A stretch of 64,000 bases of DNA from Candidatus Lambdaproteobacteria bacterium RIFOXYD2_FULL_56_26 (GTDB taxonomy: Bacteria > SAR324 > XYD2-FULL-50-16): the NCBI GenBank assembly GCA_001783715.1, contig MFNF01000001.1, positions 62,001 through 126,000 on the forward strand, in the 5' to 3' direction. A model generated the notes under the pieces. That model saw only the letters and a program-made list of their open reading frames with translations, searched no databases and was not told the DNA's origin. The position numbers and the translations under genes are program-made. Positions 23,734 to 32,628 of the stretch are shown piece after piece (position 1 is the stretch's first letter; the number at the start of each line of letters is the position of its first letter).

Positions 23734-24539
23734 TGGTCAAAGTGCTGCACCTTTCGGACCTGCACTTTGGGGACGAACTTTTGGGTTGGAGGTGGCTGGC
23801 TGGCCAGGGTGGGCTGTTTTCCAAGGCTTCCCTGGGGCTTTTGAACCACCGGTACGGCGGTGCCCGCAAGTTTGACCCGGTGCAGAGAGAAGGCCTGCTC
23901 CAGACATTGGCAAAGCAGGATTGGGACCTGTTGGTGGTCTCCGGCGACTTGGTCCACCTGGGCACCCAGCCGGAATTCCTCTTGGCCCGTCAACTCCTGG
24001 AACCTTTGATCCAAAAGGGTCCGGTGCTCCTGAGCGCCGGGAACCATGACCGGTACACCCCTAGGGCCAAGGGTTTGATGGAGGAGATTTTTGCCGATTG
24101 TTTTCCCTTTGACCGCCCTTGGGGATCGCCCTTTGAGGGGCCGGAGGGCTGGCTGTTCCAGGAATTGCCCCTGTCTCGGCCCAGTGGGCTTTGGGCCAAA
24201 GGAAAGTTGCAACCGGATTGGCAGGACTGGCTGGAGGCGCTCAAAGGACAGCCGGACCGGCCCAAGGTCGTTTATGGCCATTACCCGCTCTTTTATCCCC
24301 CAGGGACCCAAGAATCCTTTGGCCACAAGGTTTGGGGGCAAGAGCGACTGGCCCGGAGCCTAACCCAAGCGGGGGTCAAGGCCTACCTGCACGGCCACCT
24401 GCACCAAACTTGGGCCTTTGAGCCCCCTGGCCAAGGCCTCTGGTCGATCAACGCCGGAGGCAGCCTCACCCAGGGGTACTGGTCTATTTCCCTAGAGAAT
24501 CAATCGGTTTTCCCGTCAAGGCAAGCACCGCCTCTTTGA
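23733..24539 (+). CDS. Calcineurin-like metallophosphoesterase
   Basis: The 268-residue cytoplasmic protein has the five metallophosphoesterase motifs: HLSDLHFGD, VSGDLVHLG, SAGNHD, YGHYPL and LHGHLHQTW. It has no signal peptide. Substrate cannot be predicted; related proteins include cyclic-nucleotide phosphodiesterases and LpxH-like enzymes. It starts at GTG overlapping the SPOR stop, and its 3' end overlaps the convergent ytfJ-like gene by 56 bases. Confidence 0.85.
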   Translation: MVKVLHLSDLHFGDELLGWRWLAGQGGLFSKASLGLLNHRYGGARKFDPVQREGLLQTLAKQDWDLLVVSGDLVHLGTQPEFLLARQLLEPLIQKGPVLLSAGNHDRYTPRAKGLMEEIFADCFPFDRPWGSPFEGPEGWLFQELPLSRPSGLWAKGKLQPDWQDWLEALKGQPDRPKVVYGHYPLFYPPGTQESFGHKVWGQERLARSLTQAGVKAYLHGHLHQTWAFEPPGQGLWSINAGGSLTQGYWSISLENQSVFPSRQAPPL

Positions 24540-25038
24540 GTTTGCCGATCATCTCGTTGATCTGGGGCTGGCCCATGGTGCCGTCGTAGCTGTAAAGCAC
24601 GGTTTGGTCCGGGCCGATCAAGCTGACCATATAGGTGTCGTCTCCGGCACCCCATGCCTTGACCAGGGTTTTGTTGAGGTCTTTGACGTAGGTGGTCCGG
24701 GGGTGTTCCTTTTGGCTCTCTTCCAGCTTGGAGGCAATCACCGAATTGGGCAGCCAAGTGGCCCCCAGGTTGATGATCGCCACACTGACCACTTCAGGCC
24801 CCTGGGGCAATGCCCCCAAGGCAACTTCGATTTCCTTGTTGCTCCCCTTTTCGTCCGGGTCCACGTAAAAAAGCAGGACAATTTTGCCCTTGAGGCTTTC
24901 GGACTTCCAAGGCCCGCCGGTCACCAGCCCGCCCGCTTCCCCTTCGAGGGTCAGGGGCGAAAGAGGCTTGCCCACCGGCAAGGCCGCCTGGGCAAGCAGA
25001 GGGAACAACAAGGCTAGAGCAAGGATCGGTGCTTTCAT
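24484..25038 (-). CDS. YtfJ-family periplasmic thioredoxin-like protein
   Basis: The 184-residue protein has a signal peptide (KAPILALALLFPLLAQAA) and a thioredoxin fold recognisable from LKGKIVLLFYVDPDEKGSNKE and YVKDLNKTLVKAWG. The redox CxxC is absent, as in the YtfJ family, whose function is unknown. It is the last gene of the minus-strand block, starting in an ATGA overlap with hflX. The long convergent overlap with the metallophosphoesterase gene is unusual. Confidence 0.75.
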   Translation of the reverse strand: MKAPILALALLFPLLAQAALPVGKPLSPLTLEGEAGGLVTGGPWKSESLKGKIVLLFYVDPDEKGSNKEIEVALGALPQGPEVVSVAIINLGATWLPNSVIASKLEESQKEHPRTTYVKDLNKTLVKAWGAGDDTYMVSLIGPDQTVLYSYDGTMGQPQINEMIGKLKEAVLALTGKPIDSLGK

Positions 25039-26300
25039 GAAACCTCTTTTTGTCGGATTAGGGCATCTAAAATCTGTTGGTTGCCGTAAGTGGTCTTGTA
25101 ACTCAGCCGCACGCCCTCTTCCTCAAAGGATTGGGAGAGGACCTCGGTCAGCTCGAAGTACCGGTTGACCCACTTGGAGAAAGCATAAGGGATCAGCACT
25201 TCTTGGGAAATGTAATTTTTTGCAAAATGTTCTTTGACCCGTTCCAACAAACCGGCCAAGTCTTCCTTGGAAAAACTCGAAACGGTCAGACAGCCGGGGT
25301 AGCGGCTTTTGAGCCAGACCAGCCTTGAAGGGTCTTCCACCAAGTCGGCCTTGTTGAACACCAACAACTGGGGGACTTGGTCGGCACCGATCTCCTCCAA
25401 GACCTTAAAAGTGGTCTCCAGGTGCTGCTCCAGGTTGGGGTTGGAGGCATCGGCCACATGGAGCAGGAGGTCGGCATCCCGGACCACCGAAAGGGTGGAC
25501 CGAAAACTGGCCACCAGCCCGTGGGGAAGGTTTTGGATGAAGCCCACCGTGTCGGTCAAGAGTAGCTCGGGGTGGGAAAAACCGGGCAGTTTGCGGGTCC
25601 GGGACTCCAAGGTGGCAAAAAGTTTGTCCTCCCCCACCTCTTCAAGCTCGGAGACCTGGTGCATCAAGGTGGTTTTCCCGGCATTGGTGTAGCCGGTCAA
25701 GGCCACCTGGAAACAGTTTTGCCGTTGTTTGCCCTGGACCCCACGGTCCTTTTGGGCCTGGGCGAGGATCTTTTCCAGCTTGGTGATCCGGTTGCGGATC
25801 AAGGTTCGGTCGATGTTGATTTGTTTTTCCCCGGTGCCCCTGGAAGCACCGATCCCGCCCTTTTCCCGGTCCAAGTGGGCCCACATGCCTACCAACCGGG
25901 GCAACATGTACTCCAACTGGGCCACTTCCACCTGGGCTTTGGCCTCCGGGGTCTTGGCGTGGTCAAAAAAGATTTCCAGGATCAGCTGGGTCCGGTCGAG
26001 CACCATCATCTCCAAGGCCCGCTCCAGGTGCTTGCCCTGGTTGGGGCTGAGGTCGTGGTCGAAGATCACCAGATCGATCTTTTGCTCGGCGATGATCTGC
26101 TTGACCTCCTCCAGCTTCCCCTGGCCCACGAAGGTCCTAGGGTCCGGTGAATCTCTGGACTGCATCTCCTTGGCCACCACCTCGATCTCCAGGGTGCGGG
26201 CCAGGGCTTCCAACTCCAGAAGCGACTGTTCGGCCGACCAGAGGTCTTTGGATTTGAGGTGAACGCTCAAGAGCAGCGCCTTTCGTTTTGGTTCGTTCAT
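25035..26300 (-). CDS. hflX: GTPase HflX
   Basis: The 421-residue GTPase splits stalled or stressed 70S ribosomes. It has an N-terminal HflX domain (FVGQGKLEEVKQIIAEQ, DHDLSPNQGKHLERALEMMV), a coiled-coil linker, and a G domain with GYTNAGKTTL (G1), DTVGFIQNLP (G3) and NKADLV (G4). ATG 26300 gives the usual length; the 604-residue track ORF continues upstream through fmt in the wrong frame. It overlaps the fmt stop by four bases. Confidence 0.95.
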   Translation of the reverse strand: MNEPKRKALLLSVHLKSKDLWSAEQSLLELEALARTLEIEVVAKEMQSRDSPDPRTFVGQGKLEEVKQIIAEQKIDLVIFDHDLSPNQGKHLERALEMMVLDRTQLILEIFFDHAKTPEAKAQVEVAQLEYMLPRLVGMWAHLDREKGGIGASRGTGEKQINIDRTLIRNRITKLEKILAQAQKDRGVQGKQRQNCFQVALTGYTNAGKTTLMHQVSELEEVGEDKLFATLESRTRKLPGFSHPELLLTDTVGFIQNLPHGLVASFRSTLSVVRDADLLLHVADASNPNLEQHLETTFKVLEEIGADQVPQLLVFNKADLVEDPSRLVWLKSRYPGCLTVSSFSKEDLAGLLERVKEHFAKNYISQEVLIPYAFSKWVNRYFELTEVLSQSFEEEGVRLSYKTTYGNQQILDALIRQKEVS

Positions 26301-27223
26301 GTTTGTCCCAGCTGGGACCCCACTTGGAGTTGATGGCCTTGGGCAAAGCCGTAAGCAGTCATAGCCCCTTTGGATTCGGGCATCACCTGGGTCAAAAGCA
26401 AGGCCCCGGTTCCGGCGGCCACCAAGATCCCTTGGGGGGTGATGGACAGAACTTCCCCCGGTTGCCCTTGCCCCTCTGCCGGTTGGAGGCCCAGGAGCCG
26501 GAGCGATTTGCCCAGGGCCTTGGTCAAGACTCCCGGCTCGGGGCTCAAGGCCCGGAAGCGGTTGTGGAGTTCCGGGGCCGGGAGGGCCCAGTCCAACACC
26601 CGGTCTTCCTTGGTAATCATCCGGGTATAGGTGGCCGCACTGTGGTCCTGGGCTTGTGGGGTCAGTTGGTCGAAGTCTTCCAGGGTTTGGGTCAGGAGTG
26701 CCGCCCCCAGGGTGGACAACCTTTGGCCCAACTTGCCTGCATCCTCGAAAGGGTCGATAGGGGTGGTCCAGGTTTGCAACAGGTCCCCGGTATCCATGCC
26801 CACGTCCATCTTCATGGTGCAGACCCCGGTTTCCTGGTGTCCGAGCCAAAGGCTGAACTGGATCGGTGCCGCCCCGCGGAGCTGGGGCAAAAGGGAGGCA
26901 TGGAGGTTGATGCAGGCTTTTTGGGGCAGGTCCAAAAGGGCCTTGGGGAGAATTTTTCCGTAGGCAACCACCACAAAAAAGTCGGCCTTGTGGGCGGCCA
27001 ACCGCTCCAACACCTCCGGGGACTTGAGGCTTTCAGGTTGATATACTTCGAGCTGCCGAGACAGCGCCAACTCCTTGACCGGAGGGGCTTGGAGCTTGTG
27101 GCCTCGGCCTTTTTTACGGTCCGGCTGGCAGAGTACCAAGGGGACCTCGTGGCCCGCCTCCAGCAACGCTTCCAGACCGGGACAGGCGAATTGCGGGGTG
27201 CCCATAAACAGGATTTTAGCCAA
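26297..27223 (-). CDS. fmt: Methionyl-tRNA formyltransferase
   Basis: The 308-residue enzyme formylates initiator Met-tRNA. It shows ILFMGTPQFACPGLEALL, the folate-binding and catalytic block INLHASLLPQLRGAAPIQ (Asn, His), and MDVGMDTGDLL with the catalytic Asp. The C-terminal tRNA-binding OB domain follows. A TTG at 27223 behind AGGGAG is the best start; the track start adds an implausible tail. def, which often precedes fmt, is not here. Confidence 0.95.
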   Translation of the reverse strand: MAKILFMGTPQFACPGLEALLEAGHEVPLVLCQPDRKKGRGHKLQAPPVKELALSRQLEVYQPESLKSPEVLERLAAHKADFFVVVAYGKILPKALLDLPQKACINLHASLLPQLRGAAPIQFSLWLGHQETGVCTMKMDVGMDTGDLLQTWTTPIDPFEDAGKLGQRLSTLGAALLTQTLEDFDQLTPQAQDHSAATYTRMITKEDRVLDWALPAPELHNRFRALSPEPGVLTKALGKSLRLLGLQPAEGQGQPGEVLSITPQGILVAAGTGALLLTQVMPESKGAMTAYGFAQGHQLQVGSQLGQT

Positions 27224-28727
27224 CCAGGGCTCCCTGGGGTACGCTACCGGCCAAGGCTTGGCCCAGCGAAGGAGGGGCCCAGATCCGGTAGATTTCCTCA
27301 AAGGGGCTGGGGCCCGGCTCGATCTCCAGCCCGCCGATGTAGGCTTTGTTGACCATGTACTTCAACTCTTCTTTGATCTTGGCCTGAAACCCGGCCCGCT
27401 GGCCTGGGGATTTCTGCAACACAAAAGCGTCCAGCAACCGGCCGCCTTGGCATTCAAACACACCCTTCTTTTGGGCAAATTCCAAAACCCAGCAACCGGT
27501 CAAAAAGGCACTAAGCCCCGGCACCAGCCCGTGGGTTTGGGGGTTTTCCAAAAAGACTTCGGTGGGCACCAAGGCCAGCTCTCGGCCCAGACCCAGTTCC
27601 AGGACCAAGGGGTCCAACAGCAATTCCCAGGACCCCGGCCCACAAGCTTGGGTCCGTTTGCCCCAAAGGCCAAGCAGTGGGGTTTCTACACTGCCTTGGG
27701 CGGTGGAGCGAACCACCTTGACCTTGGTCAGGGCTTCCAGGACCGAGCCCAACAGGCCCAACTGCCGGTCGCTGACCTGCTGTCCTTTTTTGAGCTTGCC
27801 CAGCCATTCAAAATGGGTGGTCAAACAAAATTCAAACCGCTCCTCGGTCGCCCGGCCCAGCTGGCGCAGTACCGCCAGCAGGTGCTTGGCCCCCTCGAAG
27901 CTGTGTTGCCTTTGGATCTGGTGCTGCAAGGACAAAAGAGTTTGGGTCGGGTCGGCCGGGATCAGCTCGGGCGCTTCGTCCTTCCCGCCGAACCGCAGGC
28001 TCACTGGCCCGGTTGAAGCCAGCTGTGGCCTCCGTGCCGCCGATTCTAGACCCGATTCCAAGGCCAAAAGCCGGTCCTCGAACAACCGCTCCAAGACCAG
28101 CTGCTCCAGCACCAAAGAGCGGCAGAGTTGGTTTTGGGGCTGCCAAAAGGGGTTGAGCTGTGGGTTGATCTGGTCTTTCCTCCGCCAGACCAGCCGGGGG
28201 AAGTCCTGGCGCAGAAACTCCATCTCCAGCCCTTGGGGGGGGGGTTCCTCGTCCTGGTCCAAAAAGAACAGCGCCACCGTGTCGAGCAGGCGGTGGAACC
28301 CCGAATCTGGGTTGAGCAACAGGGCCTCGCCATACTGGGGGTCCAGTTCTTTGAGCCCGGCCACCAATTGTTCCCTGACCATGGGCCATTTTTCCTCAAC
28401 CGAACGGGGCAAGGCCAACAGCCGTAAAACCGTTATCTTGAGGGACTTCAGGGCCGGTTCGGCAAAAAGAAAGTGGCCGATGTCCTTGGTGCGAAACCAC
28501 AAGGCGACCTGCCGCCGCTGGTCCTGCCGGTTCTGCCCCTCGCCCCCTTGGGCCTCGAACAGCCGGTTGAGCCGGGCCTCGACCTCCGCCAAGACCGCTT
28601 CCTTTTGCCCCCCTTGGGCCTCATAGACCCCCAAGAGGAACTGCAAGGAAGAGAGCAGGTCGTAGCGGAGCGAATAGCGCTCCGGTGCGCCTTGGCGGTT
28701 GGTACGGATTCCTTGGAACAGCAGCAT
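27216..28727 (-). CDS. Uncharacterised protein, 503 residues
   Basis: I do not recognise this family. The protein begins MLLFQGIRTNRQG, has no signal peptide or clear membrane segment, and is leucine- and glutamine-rich with mostly helical predicted structure (SLQFLLGVYEAQGGQKEAVLAEVE and similar). A KLKKGQQVSD segment and a C-terminal IWAPPSLGQALAGS tail are notable but uninformative. It overlaps the fmt start by eight bases, which suggests cotranscription with fmt and hflX. Strand and coding frame are supported by tight packing. Confidence 0.7.
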   Translation of the reverse strand: MLLFQGIRTNRQGAPERYSLRYDLLSSLQFLLGVYEAQGGQKEAVLAEVEARLNRLFEAQGGEGQNRQDQRRQVALWFRTKDIGHFLFAEPALKSLKITVLRLLALPRSVEEKWPMVREQLVAGLKELDPQYGEALLLNPDSGFHRLLDTVALFFLDQDEEPPPQGLEMEFLRQDFPRLVWRRKDQINPQLNPFWQPQNQLCRSLVLEQLVLERLFEDRLLALESGLESAARRPQLASTGPVSLRFGGKDEAPELIPADPTQTLLSLQHQIQRQHSFEGAKHLLAVLRQLGRATEERFEFCLTTHFEWLGKLKKGQQVSDRQLGLLGSVLEALTKVKVVRSTAQGSVETPLLGLWGKRTQACGPGSWELLLDPLVLELGLGRELALVPTEVFLENPQTHGLVPGLSAFLTGCWVLEFAQKKGVFECQGGRLLDAFVLQKSPGQRAGFQAKIKEELKYMVNKAYIGGLEIEPGPSPFEEIYRIWAPPSLGQALAGSVPQGALVG

Positions 28728-28866
28728 TGGGGGACCGGGAAAGTTAGGTCCCTAAGATAGGTTGAAATGGGGGGGCAGGTCAAAGGGTTTCCAAAACCAT
28801 TGCTTAACCCTTCGGGATTCCAAGGGTTTTTGTTTTGGCTTCTGGGCAACCCTTTGAAACCTAAAA

Positions 28867-29868
28867 CTACCGAACCTGTTCTTGGGCCAGTTGGACCGAA
28901 GAAGCGCCCAGCAGGCTGGTCCGCTTGATTGCTTCGAGCTGTTCGAGCACAAAGGGGATCATGATGGCATCCCGTTGCTCAAATACCGGCTCTTTTTTCA
29001 GGACATGGAGCAACAACATCTGGGTGGCCTGGGTCATCTTGAGGTGGACCTGGTGGTGCAGCTCGCTTTGGCACAAGGGGTTGGGGGTGTTGTCTTCCAG
29101 CCTTGCGGGGAACAAGGAATGCAACCAACCGCTCAAGCCCGCCTCCAGGTTGTCCGAAGGGAGGTAGTCCAAAAAGGCAGTCAGAAAGGCGGACATCGCC
29201 TTGAGTTCCAAGGCTGCGTTCATCCACATCAGGTGGTGGGCACCAGCTACTTTTTTGGCATTTTTTTCAAACCGTCCGGCGATTTCCAAAAAGACCCCCA
29301 TGATCTTGGCAATCTGGGTCCCTGCTTGTTCCACTTGGATCCGTTTGACCGTAAAGGGGTTGTTTTGGGCGGACTGGTTGATCCTCTTGAACTCCCAAAA
29401 CCGTTTGAGTTCGCTCAACATCTTGCCGGGGCCGGTGGTCAGTTTGACCAACAGGTGTTCAATCTCCAGGATCAAGGTGAAGTTTTCGGTTGGGTTGCCG
29501 CCGATTTTTTCGCATGCCGATTCAATGGCCATGCAGCCCTCGCCATCGGCAAAAAAGTCCGGTCCCTGGAATTTTTGGTTTTTGTACTGGATCCACCAAT
29601 GGTAAAATTCCTTGGTGGCGTGGCGCAACAAGGCCGCCTGCCAGGAGAGCACCTCTTGGTTGAGGTCAAAGTCATGGGGGGTTTTTAGGCAATTGATCGC
29701 TTTGTGTTGCACCAGTTCGTACCCGTCCCGGTGGTGCAGTCTTTCCTCTCCATCGTCTTCATAGGCCAGGGAGTTTTGCAACCGCATAAAGAGAGCCCCG
29801 GCCAAGTATGACTCGGCTCCGGCGGCGATTTCCAGTTCGGTGCGAACGGCTTCTATGTACTGGTGCAT
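28867..29868 (-). CDS. Uncharacterised helical protein, 333 residues
   Basis: I do not recognise this protein. From ATG 29868 (HQYIEAVRTELEIAAGAE) it is helical throughout, with aromatic and histidine-rich stretches (FYHWWIQYKNQKF, AGAHHLMWMNAALELKAMSAF, ELHHQVHLKMTQATQMLLLH). No signal peptide or membrane helix is visible. The track start at TTG 29895 would add nine residues. It sits upstream of the 503-residue unknown gene in the same direction, 139 bases away, and divergent from gltX. Confidence 0.65.
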   Translation of the reverse strand: MHQYIEAVRTELEIAAGAESYLAGALFMRLQNSLAYEDDGEERLHHRDGYELVQHKAINCLKTPHDFDLNQEVLSWQAALLRHATKEFYHWWIQYKNQKFQGPDFFADGEGCMAIESACEKIGGNPTENFTLILEIEHLLVKLTTGPGKMLSELKRFWEFKRINQSAQNNPFTVKRIQVEQAGTQIAKIMGVFLEIAGRFEKNAKKVAGAHHLMWMNAALELKAMSAFLTAFLDYLPSDNLEAGLSGWLHSLFPARLEDNTPNPLCQSELHHQVHLKMTQATQMLLLHVLKKEPVFEQRDAIMIPFVLEQLEAIKRTSLLGASSVQLAQEQVR

Positions 29869-29890
29869 GACCTCAGTCCCTCTTTTGTGG

Positions 29891-29928
29891 CGCAAAGGAA
29901 AAACCCAGGAGGGGGTTTTCTTTTTTGC
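29891..29928. terminator. Symmetric stem-loop in the gltX divergent region, terminator-like
   Basis: CGCAAA...AAAACCC pairs with GGGTTTT...TTTGCG around an AGGAGG loop, with a T tract on the plus strand (CTTTTTTG) and TTTTTCC on the minus strand. It lies between two divergent genes, so it may insulate them or act as a leader hairpin; no plus-strand gene ends here. Confidence 0.45.
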
Positions 29929-30007
29929 GGTTTGGCAATAGACTACTCAAAAATTGGTTATTCAAGATTCAGTCCATTCTCAAAATCCCCGGCATTTTCG
30001 GAGTGTC

Positions 30008-31444
30008 ATGGCCCCTCGAGTCCGCTTTGCCCCCAGTCCTACCGGTTATTTGCACGTAGGCGGGTTGCGTACCTGTCTGTTCAATTTTTTGTTTGCCCGG
30101 TCCTGCGGGGGGACGATGATCCTGCGGTTTGAAGACACCGACCAAACCCGCAAGGTGGAGGGAGCCGAAGAAAACCTGTTGTCCTCCCTGGCTTGGGCAG
30201 GGATCACCTTCGATGAAGGGCCGACCCAGGGGGGGGGCTTTGGGCCTTACGTACAAAGCCAACGGTTGCCGGTATATAAAGAACACGTGGAAACGTTGCT
30301 GTCCCAAGGGGACGCTTACCCTTGTTTTTGTACGGAAGAAGAGCTGACCGCCATGCGGGAAGACCAGATCAAAAAAAAGCGACCCACCCGCTACGATGGT
30401 CGCTGCCGGAGGCTTTCCGCCGGTGAGGTGCAAGCCAAATTGGCGGCGGGCACCCCGCATGTGGTGCGGATGAAGATTGTCCATTCCCAAGGGGATTATC
30501 AGGTCAACGACCTGATCCGTGGGCCAGTGACCTTTTCGCCCAGCCAGATCGACGACCAAGTGATCTTAAAGACCGACGGCTTCCCGACCTACCACCTGGC
30601 TTCGGTGGTGGACGACCATTTGATGGAGATCACCCATGTGATTCGAGGGGAGGAATGGCTGCCTTCTACCCCCAAGCACCTCCAGCTGTACCAGTATTTT
30701 GGTTGGACCCCGCCCCAGTTTGCCCATCTGCCCCTCCTGCTGAACCCGGACCGGAGCAAACTTTCCAAACGGCAAGGAGACGTGGCGACCGAAGAATTCA
30801 AGGAAAAGGGGTACCTCAAGGAAGCGCTGGTCAACTTCGTGGCCCTCTTGGGCTGGAACCCCGGGGACGAACGGGAACTTTTTTCCATGGACCAGTTGGT
30901 CCAAGAATTTAGCTTGGAACGGGTCGGCAAGGCCGGATCGGTCTTTGACTTGGCCAAGCTGGGCTGGATGAACCAACAGCACATCAAGGGGCTGACGGTC
31001 GAAGCACTGATGGAACGGCTCGACCCTTGGATGCCCCTGGAGGCAAAGGCCTTGGACCCGGCTTTGCTTTTGAAAATGGTAACCTTGGTCAAAGACTCCT
31101 TGGTCCAATTGAGCGACATTGGAGAGAAGTTGGGGCTGTTTTTGAACCCCTCGGCCCAGGTCCAGGACCCGGCGTTGGTCGCCTTGATGACCACCCCGGA
31201 GGCCAAGGCGGTGTTCCGGGCGTTCCTGGAGGAAGCGGCACCTTTGGAGCAGTTGAACGGCCAGAACTTTGGGGAACTGATGAAAGGGGTGGCCAAAAAG
31301 TCGGAGGTCAAGGGCAAAGGCCTTTGGGTCCCCATGCGCTTGGCGATTACCTTGGCCGAACATGGCCCCGAGTTGCCTCTGGTGGCCGAGATTTTGGGGA
31401 AAGCCACCTGTCTGCGTAGGGTGGAACAGGCGTTGGCGCTGTAA
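30008..31444 (+). CDS. gltX: Glutamyl-tRNA synthetase
   Basis: The 478-residue class I synthetase charges tRNA-Glu, and perhaps tRNA-Gln. It has the HIGH-equivalent in APSPTGYLHVGG, the KMSKS-equivalent in KLSKRQGDVAT and FEDTDQTRKVEGAEENL. ATG 30008 (MAPRVRFAPSPTG) is the family start; the track start at 29954 lies in the leader. It heads a short run with a thioesterase and the Rrf2 regulator. Confidence 0.96.
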   Translation: MAPRVRFAPSPTGYLHVGGLRTCLFNFLFARSCGGTMILRFEDTDQTRKVEGAEENLLSSLAWAGITFDEGPTQGGGFGPYVQSQRLPVYKEHVETLLSQGDAYPCFCTEEELTAMREDQIKKKRPTRYDGRCRRLSAGEVQAKLAAGTPHVVRMKIVHSQGDYQVNDLIRGPVTFSPSQIDDQVILKTDGFPTYHLASVVDDHLMEITHVIRGEEWLPSTPKHLQLYQYFGWTPPQFAHLPLLLNPDRSKLSKRQGDVATEEFKEKGYLKEALVNFVALLGWNPGDERELFSMDQLVQEFSLERVGKAGSVFDLAKLGWMNQQHIKGLTVEALMERLDPWMPLEAKALDPALLLKMVTLVKDSLVQLSDIGEKLGLFLNPSAQVQDPALVALMTTPEAKAVFRAFLEEAAPLEQLNGQNFGELMKGVAKKSEVKGKGLWVPMRLAITLAEHGPELPLVAEILGKATCLRRVEQALAL

Positions 31445-31475
31445 CGTCCCCTCGCAAAACCACATGGAGCCGAAC

Positions 31476-31970
31476 ATGACCTTGCCTGCCAAACGTGCGG
31501 AACCGATCAATACCATCGAGATTGTCTTTCCCGAAGACAGCAACCACTTCCAATCCCTCTTTGGCGGCAGGTTGCTGGCCTGGATGGACAAAGCCAGCTA
31601 CTACGCCGCCTTCCGTTATGCCGGGTTTCCGGCGGTGACCGCTTCGGTGGAAAGCTTGGACTTCAGTCACAGCCCCAAGGTGGGGGACGTGCTCGACATC
31701 ATCGCCCAAGTGATCCACACCGGTCGCAGCTCCATGGTGATCAAGGTGGATGTTTACTGCCAGGATGTTTACCACAAAAAAGAAAAGGTCTTGGCCAACA
31801 CCGGTTTTTTTAACTTTGTGGCCCTGGACCATGAAGGCCATCCTCAGCCCATCCCCCCTTTGCTGGTGGAAACCGAGACGGAAAAATCCCTCTGGGAATT
31901 GGGTCTAAAGGTCAAGGAAAGGGCTCGGAACCGTCGGCAAGACACCCCCAGGAAAGGACAAAAAAATTGA
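31476..31970 (+). CDS. Acyl-CoA thioesterase, hotdog fold (YciA/BACH-like)
   Basis: The 164-residue protein matches hotdog acyl-CoA thioesterases: NHFQSLFGGRLLAWMDKASYYAA (substrate-binding and catalytic region with Asn and Asp) and VGDVLDIIAQVIHTGRSSM. It would hydrolyse acyl-CoAs in the cytoplasm. The ATG at 31464 would add four residues, but ATG 31476 has GGAG at better spacing. Its last codons overlap the -35 element of the Rrf2 promoter. Confidence 0.87.
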   Translation: MTLPAKRAEPINTIEIVFPEDSNHFQSLFGGRLLAWMDKASYYAAFRYAGFPAVTASVESLDFSHSPKVGDVLDIIAQVIHTGRSSMVIKVDVYCQDVYHKKEKVLANTGFFNFVALDHEGHPQPIPPLLVETETEKSLWELGLKVKERARNRRQDTPRKGQKN

Positions 31971-31995
31971 CCTTTGGTGCCAATCCCCTTAATCT
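31967..31995 (+). promoter_or_regulatory. Sigma-70-type promoter of the Rrf2 gene
   Basis: TTGACC (31967-31972) and TAATCT (31990-31995) are 17 bases apart, 24 bases before the Rrf2 start codon. The sequence TAATCTGATCTTAAAT over the -10 resembles one downstream of the hcyS promoter and could be an operator. Confidence 0.6.
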
Positions 31996-32018
31996 GATCT
32001 TAAATAGAGGTATGGGCG

Positions 32019-32435
32019 ATGTTGTCGATCAGCAGCAAATGTAGGTACGGGATTTTGGCGGTTCTGGCGCTGGGGGAGAACTACGGCGGGGGCCTTTTGC
32101 AGATCAAGGACATAGCTGCAGCCAAAAACATCCCTCGCCAATACCTGGAACAAATCTTCAACCGTCTGGTGAACGCCGGGGTAGTTTCTTCGGTGCGAGG
32201 CAAAAAAGGCGGGTATGTCCTGGCCCAAGACCCGGCGAAGGTCAGCGTGCTGGATCTGGTGGATGTTCTTGAAGGCGGGGTACAGCTCTCGGGGGATTCC
32301 ACCAGCGGCCTGGACGCAATCAACGAATTGTTCAAAAAAGCCGAAGAAAAACTCAAACAAGACTTTTCCATCACCTTGGCCGACCTGATTTTGCGCCAGC
32401 AAGCGTTGTTGGAAAACGTGATGTACCACATTTAA
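32019..32435 (+). CDS. Rrf2-family transcriptional regulator (CymR-like, no cluster cysteines)
   Basis: The 138-residue protein has the Rrf2 winged-helix layout: CRYGILAVLALGENYGGG, IKDIAAAKNIPRQYLEQIFNRL and SVRGKKGGYVLAQDP. The three cysteines that hold the 2Fe-2S cluster in IscR/NsrR are absent; the only cysteine is Cys8. This is closer to CymR, which represses cysteine and methionine genes in Firmicutes through a partner. Lying just upstream of the sulfur assimilation operon, it is the natural candidate regulator. The start ATG has AGAGG eight bases upstream. Confidence 0.9.
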   Translation: MLSISSKCRYGILAVLALGENYGGGLLQIKDIAAAKNIPRQYLEQIFNRLVNAGVVSSVRGKKGGYVLAQDPAKVSVLDLVDVLEGGVQLSGDSTSGLDAINELFKKAEEKLKQDFSITLADLILRQQALLENVMYHI

Positions 32436-32628
32436 GTTTCCCGGTCCGGTCCCCTCCCTTTTGGCTTCCCTGCGTTTCTTTTTAATCCAAAGTAACTGTT
32501 TTTTTTCCGCAATCCATTGCCTTAAAGCTTAGGGACATCCGCTACCCGTCTGGGTCGCCCCTGCTGACAGGAAAAAACTTGTAGCTGGCTGCTAGAAATG
32601 ATAGGTTCAGGCAAAAGGAGAAAAACCT

